The translations under genes were made by a program, and so were the position numbers. Of a DNA stretch of 64,000 nucleotides, positions 48,485 through 60,260 are shown piece after piece (within the stretch, counting starts at the first letter, position 1; every line of letters begins with the position of its first letter). A model generated the notes under the pieces. The model was not told the origin of the DNA, ran no database searches, and saw nothing but the letters and a program-made list of their open reading frames with translations. Source of the DNA: Combretum micranthum (Eukaryota > Streptophyta > Magnoliopsida > Myrtales > Combretaceae); assembly GCA_024138025.1 (NCBI GenBank), contig JAMXBD010002737.1:1-64000 (forward strand). The letters are read 5' to 3'.

Positions 48485-51400
48485 TACGCTAAGACTATTC
48501 TAAACTATTTATTTTCATGATCGTTTGCTAATCAATTTTAGATTTTGAAATAGTATAATTAGGTTTTGAAAACGTTTGATTAAGTAGTGAAAATGTAACA
48601 AAGTATCAAAGATAGGTGAAAATCAATACAAGGTATCAGATAAAAGTTTTTACAATCATGGGTATAAATTAAGCCTTCAAAAAAGAATACAAGTTAAAAA
48701 AGATAACTACAACTATGGTTGTCAAACTCGCGAATCTACTCATACGTTTCTACTAGTTTACGAGTTGATGATGAGATTTCGATTCAACTCGAATATAAAA
48801 TCATTTTTTGAGTAGACTCGTAAGTAGAATCGTAAGTAGAATCGTAGAATCATAGAATCACAAGTAGAATCGGTAGAATTGGTGGTAGAATCGGTAGTGG
48901 AATCGTAGTAAAATCGTAAAGTTGTAATTTTATACTTTTTTTTCTATTTGAACTTTAAAAATGCAATCAATTTAATATATTTAAATTTAGGGTTTTTGGG
49001 GTTGGTTCTTGATATTTATCTTAATCTAACTTAATTTTAGTTTTTTAAAATAATTTTTTCCTTTTACTTCCTTTTTTTATTTTTTAAAGAGTTATTTTCT
49101 TTTACGTTATATACTCTGATATATTTTGAACATTTTGAATGAAAATTAAACTAATATATATAATGCTATATTTTTTCCTTTGTAAATAATTTTCTATATA
49201 TAATTTATTTTCCATAAATGTAATGATTTTTTGTGCAAATATGTAGTGAATATGAAAATATTCATTACTGCACAAAACTAGCTACTCACACATGATAATT
49301 TAAATAATTTGCAATACATCTTAATAATTGTAGATTATGAATCATCATTAAATAAAAATAATTATTTTAATTATAAAATTATACTAAATATCTTAATGAC
49401 AATATGTGAATTATGATTGGGAAAACTTAAATTTTGATTGTATGTAACTAATTTAATACTAAATTCTTTTTTTTTTCATAATTGATTTAAAGTTTTATTA
49501 GTTTAGTAAGTATATCGATGGTTTTTGTAAGCAAATTTACCTTAGTTGTAGAATCTTACAATTTTATGTTTCGATTTACGTTCCGATTCTACGGACCCTT
49601 TAGCGATTCTAGATAGAAACTCGAGTTTGACAACTAGGCCTACAACTTTTATTTAAGAAGAACACATAATACCACGTTCTTAGCCACTCCGCTTGTCAAT
49701 AAGCTCGTACCGATTCGTCCCATACATGAGACATGCATAAGCATCGAAGTGAAAATCATCAACACCTGAAAAAGAAGGAATGAGCCGAAACTTAGTACAC
49801 AGCAACGCAACCACATGCAATATGGCATACGTGCCTAAACTATATGTAATGCAACAACCAACATTTTAAGTTTATTATTTAAGGTAATTTAAACAACATG
49901 AGAGCATTCACACTTTGGGCAACAATGGGAATCTGTGGGTCTTGAGTAGCAGCAACTGCTTAGGGAGTTAATTAAGGTAGGCCGAATACCTTAACCACCT
50001 AGAGGAATATTCTATGTAGTAGCCTTGTCTAGGGTTTATTGCCGTTACACATATCCATTTATTTCAGTCTATAGTAATATGTAGCTTAATCGACACTTAT
50101 AGTCGTGAACTGCATATACACTTCTCACCGAGCATAAATGGATGTTATCTCAATAACGTTGCCCCTATTAGTTACCCACCGAGTTACTAACAGTGATCTA
50201 AGCGCTTAACTACCGTGTTAACATTTGCCTAGCAAGATTGTCGCTCCTCATCTTAGATTAAACGATATACTCACAATCAACACATTTAATTACTAGGTCG
50301 TCTATTAGTTAAGTTCCATTTGAGAATGTCTATCCTAGGCAAACAACACGTATGTTGCTATGTACCTGATATGGAAATAGTAGATGGTAGAAGATCACAA
50401 GTAAAACAATAGGTTGATTGAATATCTATGAAGAAAGGTTAACTTATATAAGTATTAAGTATACAAACTAAGGATTCAAGTCATATTGATCAATCAATTA
50501 ACGTAAGGTCTCATGTGGTATAAGGTCTTTAGTTATAATTAAATTAGGTCCAATTAGGATAGATAGGCTTAGATAATTTGGACTAAGCCCATAAAATTTA
50601 GAAATCGAATTTATTATTTAGATGTATTGGGCCTTGATGGATCATAGATTAGGCCCAATGAGAAATTATCTAAGTATTTAACTTTTAGGATAATGGGCTT
50701 TAAAGTTTAGGAATTGAGCTCATTAAGAAATATAAATATTAAATTAAATGGAATTGGGCTTTATTTTGAATTTAGGTCCCATTAGATTAATATTGGTTAT
50801 TAGACCTAAGAATTATGTTTCAGCCCAATTGGAATTTAATTTAGATCCTAATTAAGCTATTGGGCCTTTTAATACCCTATATAGGCCATTAAGGATATTT
50901 TAGGGCTTTTGAGCCCATAGACATAATTTCAGCCCAAATAGGTATTTCAATACCTGGAATTGATAATGGATTTAAATATTTCGGGAGTAGGCCCAATTGA
51001 AATAGGTAAAGGTATTGGGTCCATATTATGAAATTTAAGCTCATAGAACGTAAAGTTAGGTATTTGTTTATATTTTGAAAGTTTAGGCCCTAATTGGTTA
51101 AGGAAGACTTGTTAGGATTTAATTTGAGTCTATTTAGTGTAAGTAAGCCTAGGTGGCTAGAAATTATGTTATTGGCCCTAGGGTTGTGCTCCTAAACTAT
51201 TTTTATCTAATTAAGTCTATCAGTAGGTATTTAGTCAAATTGGATCCTGGGCCCATAACCAATTATTAAAGCCTAAAATTATTGATATCAACTAAGTCAG
51301 ACTTAAATTCATTTCTAGGTCCATTTTAGATTATTTAGGTTAAGTTGGACCTATTTTTACTATCTTGGCCCATTTGAGGTCATTTATCTCTTATTGACTA

Positions 51401-53648
51401 TATTCTTACTAATTGAGCCCATTTAGGTCATCTTAGCCTATTTAATCCTAAAATATTTATTAATTCAATTTTATAACCCATGATATTTGTCAAATTCATT
51501 TAATTGTCAATTACCTATTTTAAGCCCAATTAGTTAATTAAAACATATTATAACTCGGTTTGGTATATTTAGTTTAACTATGCCCACATAATTTGATTTG
51601 GGCCATAAACTATTATTTAAGCCTAATTTAGCTACTAAAGCCCATAATAATTAGTTATATTGATTTAGGCTCATACTATATTCAAAACCCAATTTATAAT
51701 TAAAAGTCCTTTTATATCTAATTAACCTAATTTAGCCATTAAACCTGTATGTATCTAATTTTAATTTAATAAAAATCTTAATAAATCAAAATATGCCTAA
51801 ATTAACTAATTATAACTAACTATACATTAATCAAGCTATTTTGATAATTATTAAATTTAATTACATTTAGATTTCACAATTATTTTCAAAGAAAACAGGG
51901 CTGGAAAACAGGGAAGGTTTGCGCATCGGTTCATTTTTGGATCGGCTCACCTTGATATTTGTACTTTTCGGTCCAGTTCGATTTTAGTATAAAAACTAAA
52001 CATCCTAAGATTTTAGATCGTTGTAATTTCATTGGAAAAGGAAAAATAAAACTAACCCATTTGGCCTATGCAATAAGTCATGTTCAAATAGTATTTTGCA
52101 CAGTATATATTCAGAATAACAATACCAAAAAAATAGTAAATGACCTTGAAAAATTCTAAAATTTTTTAGATCATATATAAACTTATTGAACATCATTTCC
52201 TAAAATCTTCATGAAAAAATAAATATATTTGATATTTTATTTATTTTTCTCAAGAAATACGACTATTAGGCCTTTAAAAAGAGTAAATAAATATGAAAAA
52301 TTACGAAACCTTCTAGTTTATATCCCAAGATGATACACCATCATTTCCATAAATTTTACATGAAAATAAATTCATTTAATACCCTAACCAACATTTCATA
52401 TCATGGTAAACAACACTTCTATTTTTTGTCTAACAAACATGTTATTGTTTTTATTCAATTTTCATCATAAAAAATCATTACAAAATCATATAGAACACAT
52501 CAAACCAGATTACATAACATGCTATTTTATTTTAACCATATTTACACCATAAATGCACTAAACAATACATAAACGATGTCAATATCAACACATTTTCACC
52601 AAACCAAGTAACACATGATACATCACCTAAATCATATATTCCATATTCTGTGTTTTTATTATTACAACATATTATTTACTAATACATTTCACTAATCATA
52701 CTATTTAATTAAATAACTTACTTGTAGTAGCAAAACAAGTTTAGAACATTCACTACCCTACTTCTAGGAATTTGATGAAACTCCTTTTGCCTCTAGACCA
52801 AAATCCCTCTTGATAACACCTAATTTTAAAGAAAAAAATAGAGATTAATGGGAGTTTTAGATGACTTAAAGACGATATAAAGCATGGAAGATTTAGTACC
52901 TATATGGGTTTTGGAGGCTTGTTGGTGTCACTTAGGGTAGGAATTAAGGTTTCATTTTGTAAAAAGAGGATAGGACAAAACAAGGACATTAGTTGGCAAT
53001 ATTTGGAAGGTTCTAGAGCTGTTTGAGTTGGTAAAAGGATAACGTTAATATAAAAAATTTCTATTGAAAATTGAAATGGATAAAATAGTGATATGTAGGT
53101 TCCAGAAGAAATGAGAGTTTAGAGCTAATATGGTTAGTGATTGGATTAGTAATTTAATTAGGGCCTTCAGATGTAATTAGATGTCAAATGGACTTAGGAA
53201 ATTGGTAGATTAATTTAGGAATTTTAATTTATAAAATTTGAAGATGGTGAAATAAATTTAGTTAATTAGGTGGTTGGATATATATTTGATTAAAATTTAG
53301 GGTGTTGAGAAATTTAGGTATTGAATTTCTAGAGAATTATTGAAATTGGGAAAGATAGAAACATTGGGCGATTATAATTTAGGTGGTGGCTAAGTTGGTA
53401 TTTAGGTTTGGTTTAATTTATTTGATATGATGAAATAGAAAGTTCATGTGGTTTAATCGCTATTTTCATTTGAAATTAATTACTAGCTTAAAATTACTAA
53501 TTCACCTAATCATGCTATATAATTTACTTAGTTAAATTATTTAGCTTGAATTTCTAACTTAGGTTTTAATTTGGTTCAAATTTTCCCATATTTTATACGA
53601 TCTAATGCACATCTTTTTCATTAACTTAGTGAAATTTGGGATATTTCA
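48485..53648 (-). mobile_element. Solo LTR of a Tekay-type gypsy relative, 5.2 kb including a nested insertion
   Basis: The right end (ttaacttag...atatttca) matches the end of the 20614 LTR (ttaatttag...ttatttca). The interior at 49750-50280 parallels 8490-9340 ('gagcc...cttagtacacagcaacg', 'atatggcatac', 'cttaactaccgtgttaac', 'gctcctc'). CGTTA lies on both flanks (48480-48484 and 53649-53653), a 5-bp target duplication. The left end begins TACGCTAAGACT rather than TG. No gag or pol is present. Subtracting the 933 bases added by the nested element at 48715-49639 leaves about 4.2 kb. The stretch 50480-51900 is unusually rich in GGCCC/GGGCC words. Confidence 0.65.
48715..49639. mobile_element. 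hAT-like non-autonomous DNA transposon, 925 bp
   Basis: It is flanked by the 8-bp duplication CTACAACT (48707-48714 and 49640-49647), the hAT target size. The left end ATGGTTGTCAAACTCG and the inverted right end CCTAGTTGTCAAACTCG share a perfect 13-base GTTGTCAAACTCG. Next to the left end is a run of degenerate 'gtagaatcg' units (48815-48915), and near the right end the related words 'gtagaatc' and 'gattctacgg'. There is no transposase, so it must be moved in trans. It sits inside the solo LTR and is therefore younger than it. Confidence 0.85.
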
Positions 53649-53930
53649 CGTTATGACTGCGGCTTACCAATCGATAAAGAACGAGCTGTATGAGAACTAT
53701 TGAGGAAATTTATAAAGGAAAAAGGAATGGAATGTAAGAATGTGAAGGAATTGACATATTTGTAATAAAGTAACATGATTTCTTCATGCAAGTTTCAACT
53801 TTTATGCAAGATTTGTAAAGATGGGGGTTTGAGCTTTGAAGAAGGATTGAGTTTGGATTTCTGATCATGTTTTTAATGTTGGGAACAAAGAAAATTGGAA
53901 ATTTATAAAATTTGTTAAAAATTCTTCGTT

Positions 53931-54245
53931 TGGTTCTACATGACTTCCTACACAACTTGTGCAGAAGGTTATATATGATGGTATTTACGTTCAGTCCTCT
54001 TTTCACTTTCTACACGACCTTTTTATACAGCTTGTATTGAAGGTTATGTACTCTGAAAAACACCTTTTGTACTCAAATTGCTTTCTACATGACTTTTCTA
54101 CACAGTTTGTGTTGAAGGTCATGTACATTGAAAGGTACTTTCCGCCTCCAAACAACTTTCTACACAACCTCCCTACAAAGCTTGCGTTGAAGGTCGAGTA
54201 TAATGAACTTTCTACACAACCTTATACACAACTTGTGTACAACAC
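53931..54245 (+). repeat. 75-bp tandem repeat (minisatellite), about four copies
   Basis: Units start at 53931, 54006, 54081 and 54156, exactly 75 bases apart, each opening with a variant of 'ctttctacacgac' and containing 'cttgtgttgaaggt'. A fifth partial copy follows near 54209. Because 75 is a multiple of three, one frame stays open and shows 25-residue repeats (FLHDLFIQLVLKVMY, FLHDFSTQFVLKVMY, FLHNLPTKLALKVEY). I do not call it a gene: there is no start context or homologue I know. Confidence 0.85.
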
Positions 54246-54540
54246 AACCTTTCCAAGACTTTTTTTATCCTTCTCAAAAACACTTGCAACTCGTTCAACT
54301 TACTTCTTTAAAACTTATTACTACTTTAAAAATCCAAGGCCTTGTTACTACCAAGAATTTTCTATTTTCCTTATTTTCTTTATTACAATTTATAAACTCA
54401 ATACATATGCAAATATGTTATACAAATATCTACATTAACGGTAAGGTAAGAGTGATGATCCTAGAGAATGTTATTAGGAATAAGTTAGGAAATGTAAATG
54501 AATATAAACATTTTTATATGTTATAGATCTAGGCAAGAAT

Positions 54541-55485
54541 TTCTAGCAATTGGATTAAGTTGAGTCAACAATCTAGGTACGTGTATACTATGTGAATGCT
54601 TATGCTTGTCTAGGATAGAAAATAAAATTGACTTAATAAATATTCGACCTTAATGATGTATGTATTGCTTATGTGTGGCTACTAGTAATAGGTGGAGAGT
54701 ATCTACAATATTATTGTTGCATCCCGATGATCCATGTATGATGATGTCTTAGGTGGAGTCATACATAGCAATGATCTGGGAAGATGTAGGTTGTTATCAG
54801 TCTCATGGTTGTTGGGGAGTACCCAATAACCAATATATACATATGCAAATATTTATGTGCGTTTTGGGATTCTGAGTTATCCTATTGTTGGATGCTGGGC
54901 TAAAGAATAAAGATAATTAAATAGTTGTTTGCTGCATTCATATGGTAATGATTCATGTGAGTTTGCTATTGTTTCTACATGCACGTGTGTTTGTTCCATT
55001 TTGAACTCCGGCTCACATTTCTCCTTTTTCAGGTACAGTTAAGACCCCTACAACTTTGGATTTATTTGGATACATGTCATAATATACTATAGGAAGTAGT
55101 GGAGAAGACTATCTAGATAACTACTAGATTAGGACTCTTAGTTACAAGAAGACAAACATTCCAATTAGAAATGCTTATACTATAACATTAAATGTACTAG
55201 TGCATTGTGGCATGGACCTAGCTATTGGTTTATATGTTGGTATTATGGATGGACTCCATAAGCCATTTGTTAGTGTTATGTAGGTTAGTGATTTCATTTG
55301 TGTTTATATATGTGAAATACTTATATGTGTTTGCTAATTTGAAGACACCCTTGTTAGTGTGTAATTGAAGATTATTTAATGGTATTTATTGATGTATTAG
55401 TAAGTTCTGAGCCTTTGTGTGTCCTTATAAAATAAGGATGTGTGATAGGTTGTGGGTGCCCTTAAGTTTAGGGCATTACGTAAAA
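54541..55485 (+). repeat. Relic of a Tekay-type LTR, + orientation
   Basis: 'ccggctcacatttctcc' followed by 'ttttcaggtac' (about 55008-55036) mirrors, in inverted sense, the same place in the gypsy LTRs (near 8490-8520: tacctgtagatgaaaaagtg then agcc). 'gcttgtctaggatag' mirrors the solo LTR near 50330. The stretch ends 'tttagggcattacg', close to a typical LTR end but without a clear CA. The left boundary and any target duplication are unresolved. Confidence 0.45.
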
Positions 55486-58249
55486 TCTTAAAGAAACTAG
55501 AAAATAGAGAAAAGTATATTCAAACGAAAACAATGCAATAAGGAAAATAATGAAGTGTTTTGGTCATCTTTCTCCGAAAATTGCAAATTTGATGACCATA
55601 TATGTGCTTTCAAATGACCATGTGGTGCTTTGTTGAATTCAATCTACCATATTGAAGAGACAGGCGATTGTGTTCTCGTTATTTCTTCTTTATTAAGAAT
55701 ATTCAACCTTAAAAGAGAATATTATATATGTGTGTGTGTATATAAACCATTCACCAAAATCAATCACTAAGTTGCAAAAACTAAACTTAAATTCATTATA
55801 TAACAGGCTTCATGATCCCATTAATTTTTCTCTTATTATGAAAATTCATTTTTGGTAAAAGAAGGTAATATCTATTTCGGTCTTTAATGATCTCTAAGGT
55901 CACTTCATTTTTATCATGATTACCTTATCTTCCTTTAGGTATTTCAAATGCAAGTAAGGAACATCTAAAAAGAAACTCAAGTAATTCATTACTTTGATTA
56001 TTTTTCTTTTCAATTTTGAAGTAAACTTAGAACAAATATTAGGGCTTTTTTTTATGGCTATTGAAGATTGTAAATGGAAAAAATATTATAATTTATTCAT
56101 TTATTTGAGCTTAACTAGTGGGTTAGATGATAAGGTCTGGTGAGTTCGGTCTAATCATTGGGATGACCAAAGGAGGTTTGATATTGTTGGCTTGAAGTAA
56201 GGCCCCTTGGACCAACTTGTCTGTGTTGAGTTTAAATTTAGCTTATATCCTCTTAAAGGTTCCGGATTGTATCAAACCTAGCCCATTTGTTATGAAACAC
56301 TCAACAAGGAAGTGTTTTAGTAAAAGCCTAGTTTTGTAAAAAAACTGTTTAATTTGAAGTCTCCACCAACTGAAGTTAGAAAAATAAAGGGTGAACTAGA
56401 AATCAAATAGATGATTTGATTTCTAGTTCAATCATTGATTTGTGTAAAAAACCATAAATTGTGAGTCTAGGGGCTGTTATTTTAAAACATAAATGGTTAT
56501 CTAGGTTTTTTATAAGCTTTAGAAATCTTGAACATATGGGCCAAATTTGATAAGAAAGGAACTTACTTTTTTTAGCTTTTATAAATTTTCCAATTTTTAA
56601 ATTTTTTTGCCAAAATAAATGCTTGCTTTTTATTATTTATTTTTTTTTATGTCTTGCAGAAAGTATCTAAAAAAAATTCTTTATTTAAAAAAACCAAAGA
56701 ATATATATATTTTTTATTTTTGTGACTGCACGTTAAATGCCTACATATCTATTAGTTGGAATCAAGTCTTTGTAGTTCGTTTTGATAAAATGTTTAGTGT
56801 ATTGTTTTTTTATTTTTTTTGTTTCTAATTTCTAGAAAAACCGCTTAGTTTAAGTGGCTATCCGATTCAAGGTTTTATTTGCTGAATAATCCTAAAAGAG
56901 TCTAACTTTTATTTCATGATTTTGGAAATGCCTGAAAAAGGAAACTAATTTTTAAAAAAACCACCAATTTATTTGCTTTTGGTAATTCTGAGAGTAATTA
57001 TGTGATATTATTTATAGCCATAAGCCGACTAAAGATTATTATACACACACACACACATATATATATATAAATATATCCTGTAAACGGGAAAAAAGACAAA
57101 GAGAATAAAAAAATTTATATTTATGTAATATTTCTCATTTTTAATTTTTTTTATCAAGATAAACAATGAAAAATTATGTGATCCAATTGCTATTTTTAAT
57201 GGTATCGGTCCCATCAAACAACGACATGTTACAAAATGCTAAAATTAACCGAATAAATTTTATGGTCTCGCTGGAAGCAATAAGACGATGCAGTGAGGGA
57301 GAAAAAACCTTGTGCGTCGTAAATTAATAAAGTTAATTATGTCAGTGAAAACTTGAAAAGGAAAATGATGGGGCACCGTAGGAAAATCTGAAAAAATTAA
57401 TCTAGGAAGTCGAAAACGTGAAAAGGCTGCTCCGTCAGTGGAAAAAAATGGAAATAGGAAAATTAATAAATTAATGAAGGTTTAATTTGTGTCGTGAATT
57501 TAAACTGATAAGTTGAAAATTATTAAATATAATAATATAACAAACTTATCGGCAATATATATATATATATATATATAACAAACTTGAAGAAAAAATATCA
57601 TATATTTTGTTTTTGAAGGCTTTTAGAAAAAATTAAATTAATATTTATAATGAAAATATTTGATTCTAAATTAATTAAATAATATTTTAAAACTTGTAAA
57701 AAAAAAATCAATTGAAATATGTCTTTCAACAATATTATTATCATCACATATCAATAAAACAAAGGCGAATGCAACACTTTAATACTCAACGTTCTAGAAA
57801 TTTTCTTTTAACAAATCAAGTATAGTATTACTATAAAATGTTAACAATATAAAGATAAAAAACGCACCTTAATGTTCCATGTTGAAGAATAATTTTTGTA
57901 ACGTACATTTTAATTAGATATTTAATTGTTTACAAAAAAAAAAATTAAACTATATACTTATTTACATTGAGTTAAATTGAATTATTTTTTGAGACACTAA
58001 GACTCATAAAAAATAAATTAATTAGCATAACCACTTAAGTGTATAGTTATTATCAAACTTAAATAACACAAATATAAATAAGGCATTTTTACTTAAGTAA
58101 CACATCTCATTAAAGTGTATTTTTTTTCATGACGTGTAAAATGTTTAGAAATATTTTATTTGCTTGTATATTTGAAAATTAAGCAATTGAATTCCGTATT
58201 TGAGCATCCAAACAACCAACTAAGTTAGGTTCTGGTGAAAATTATGCCT
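55486..58249. other. AT-rich intergenic DNA
   Basis: No supportable gene. It contains (CA/TA)n runs at about 57041-57070 and a (TA)n run at about 57558-57577. The stretch at 56100-56310 looks like a repeat relic but matches nothing I can name. Confidence 0.6.
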
Positions 58250-60260
58250 TATTGTAAAATGAGCTTTTTGGCGATGACTATAGCCCTAATTTGTGAGATA
58301 AGTCATACACTAAGTTATAATGGCACTAAAGTGGCGAGAGGAGCTTATAACAATTAATTTAGCTATATTGTGGTGAAATATGTCTTACAACAAAGAATTG
58401 AGTCTATTTATGGTGATAACAGTGCTCGTGTGATGAAAATAGTTCTACAAAGAGTAATTGAGATATGCTGAGTGAATATGATATATGTCGAGTGAAATGA
58501 GAATTACAATAAGAATACAAGCATATTATGTGAAAATGGATAATGATGTGAGAAAAATAGAGCCTTGTATTGGTGAAAGGAGTCATATGATGAGAAATTG
58601 AGCCTTGGGTAGGTGAAAATAGAGGTCATATAGTATACGTGCCTTAGTATGAGGAATCGAGCCATGTTATGGGAAAATGATCATTATGATATGGAGTTCC
58701 ACACTATTGCTGTAAGAGTTGTTTGTGAAATCAACATTAAGTAGAGGAAATGAGCCTTATTATAGTAGAAATGGTGTACATGGTGAAATGAGCATCATAA
58801 AATAGAACTGAGGTACGTTGGGGTAAGAATAGACTAATATGGTGAAGTAAGCTCTATGCAAAGAATTAAAACCATATAATAATAAAAAATATGTAATGAT
58901 AAGTAAGTGAGTATTATCTTGGTGAATATAATTTGCATAGACAAATATGTTAGGCAGCGTTAAATTGAGTCCTTAACGTGAAGAAAATAGAGTTTCTATG
59001 TTAAATATCCCTTGCAATGATGAAATAAAGCTTGTTATGTGAAATGAGCCTTGCAATGAAGCATGTATCCTAAAATGATGAAATATAGCTTGTTTGGCGA
59101 TGTAAGCCATGCTATGAGGAATTGAATCGTATTATAATTATACGGGATTTAAGATGATAAATTCAACCCTTATTTGTTGAAATTGCCAATAGAATGACAA
59201 ATTAATTATCTTGTGGTGAAATAGTCCCGACAATGATAAATGGAGCGTACATATGGTGAAATTGGCCCTAAAAAGAGGAATTCAACCTTAATGTCTTAAA
59301 ATAGCCATACAATGAGGATTTAAACCTTTGTGTGGTGAAACAACTCATAAAACGAAGAATCGAGTTATTGTGTCTTAAAGTGACCCTTAAAACAAGAATG
59401 GCTTAGTGTGGTGAATGGCTTATGGAACGAGGAATGACATCCTAATCTGGTGAAATGATAGCCAAAACGAGTAATTGACCCATAATGTGGTGAAATAACT
59501 CTCTAAAAAAGGAATTTCCTCCTACTATGATGAAAATGTCATAGTAATAAGGAATTCCTCCTACCGTGATGAAAAGGCTCATGGAACAAGAAATTCCCCC
59601 TACTGTAGTGAAAAGGCCCCTAAAACAAAGAATCTCCTCCTATTATGAAAAAGCCCAAGGAACGAGGAATCTCTCCTACTATGGTCAAATGCCCTCTAAA
59701 ATGAGGTATTCCCCCCTATTGTGGTAAAAAGCCCCATGTAACGAGGAATTTTCCCCTAATGTGGAGAAAAGGCCCTATGAATAATGAATTCCCCTCTATT
59801 GCGGTGAAAAGGCCCTGGGGCAGATAAATTCCTTCATACCATAGTGAAATACCCCTTGAAATGAGGAATTCCCTCTATTATGGTACAATGGCTTTAGAAA
59901 CAAGGAATTCCCCACTTAATGTGGTAAAATGCCTCTTGAAATGAGGAATTACCTCTTATTATGGTGCAAAGCCCTTTGGAACAAGGAATTCCTTAAAAAC
60001 CCCTTGGATGAAGGAAGTTAACCCTTACTGTGGTGAAAAGGCACATGGAACAAGGAAGTTACCCCATACTATGGTGAAATGATCCCTGAAATGAGGAATT
60101 CTCCCCTACTACGATAAAATGACTCCTAACATTAGGGATTCCTCCTTGCTATAGTGAAAAGGCCCTTGAAACAGGAAACTTCCCGCAATTGCGGTAAAAT
60201 GATTCTTGGAATAAGGATTTCTCCCAAGAAAGAGGAACTCTACCCTACTATGTGGAAACG
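58250..60260. repeat. 2-kb tandem array of about 39-bp units
   Basis: Roughly fifty degenerate units. On the right (about 59500-60250) a typical unit is GAGGAATTCCCCCTACTGTG then GTGAAAAGGCCCTTGGAAC; measured starts (59511, 59551, 59590, 59630, 59667) give 37-40 bases. On the left (about 58300-59400) the same skeleton appears as GAGGAATTGAGCCTTAT then GGTGAAATGAGCC. Array and period are seen directly. It may be the internal repeat of a retrotransposon or an independent minisatellite; no reading frame persists. Confidence 0.85.

Noticed and set aside
54203..54526. Second frame over the minisatellite and flank
   Set aside because: Chance frame in repeat DNA.
58250..60260. CRISPR-like array
   Set aside because: Units are degenerate with no distinct spacers, no constant repeat and no cas genes; this is plant nuclear DNA.
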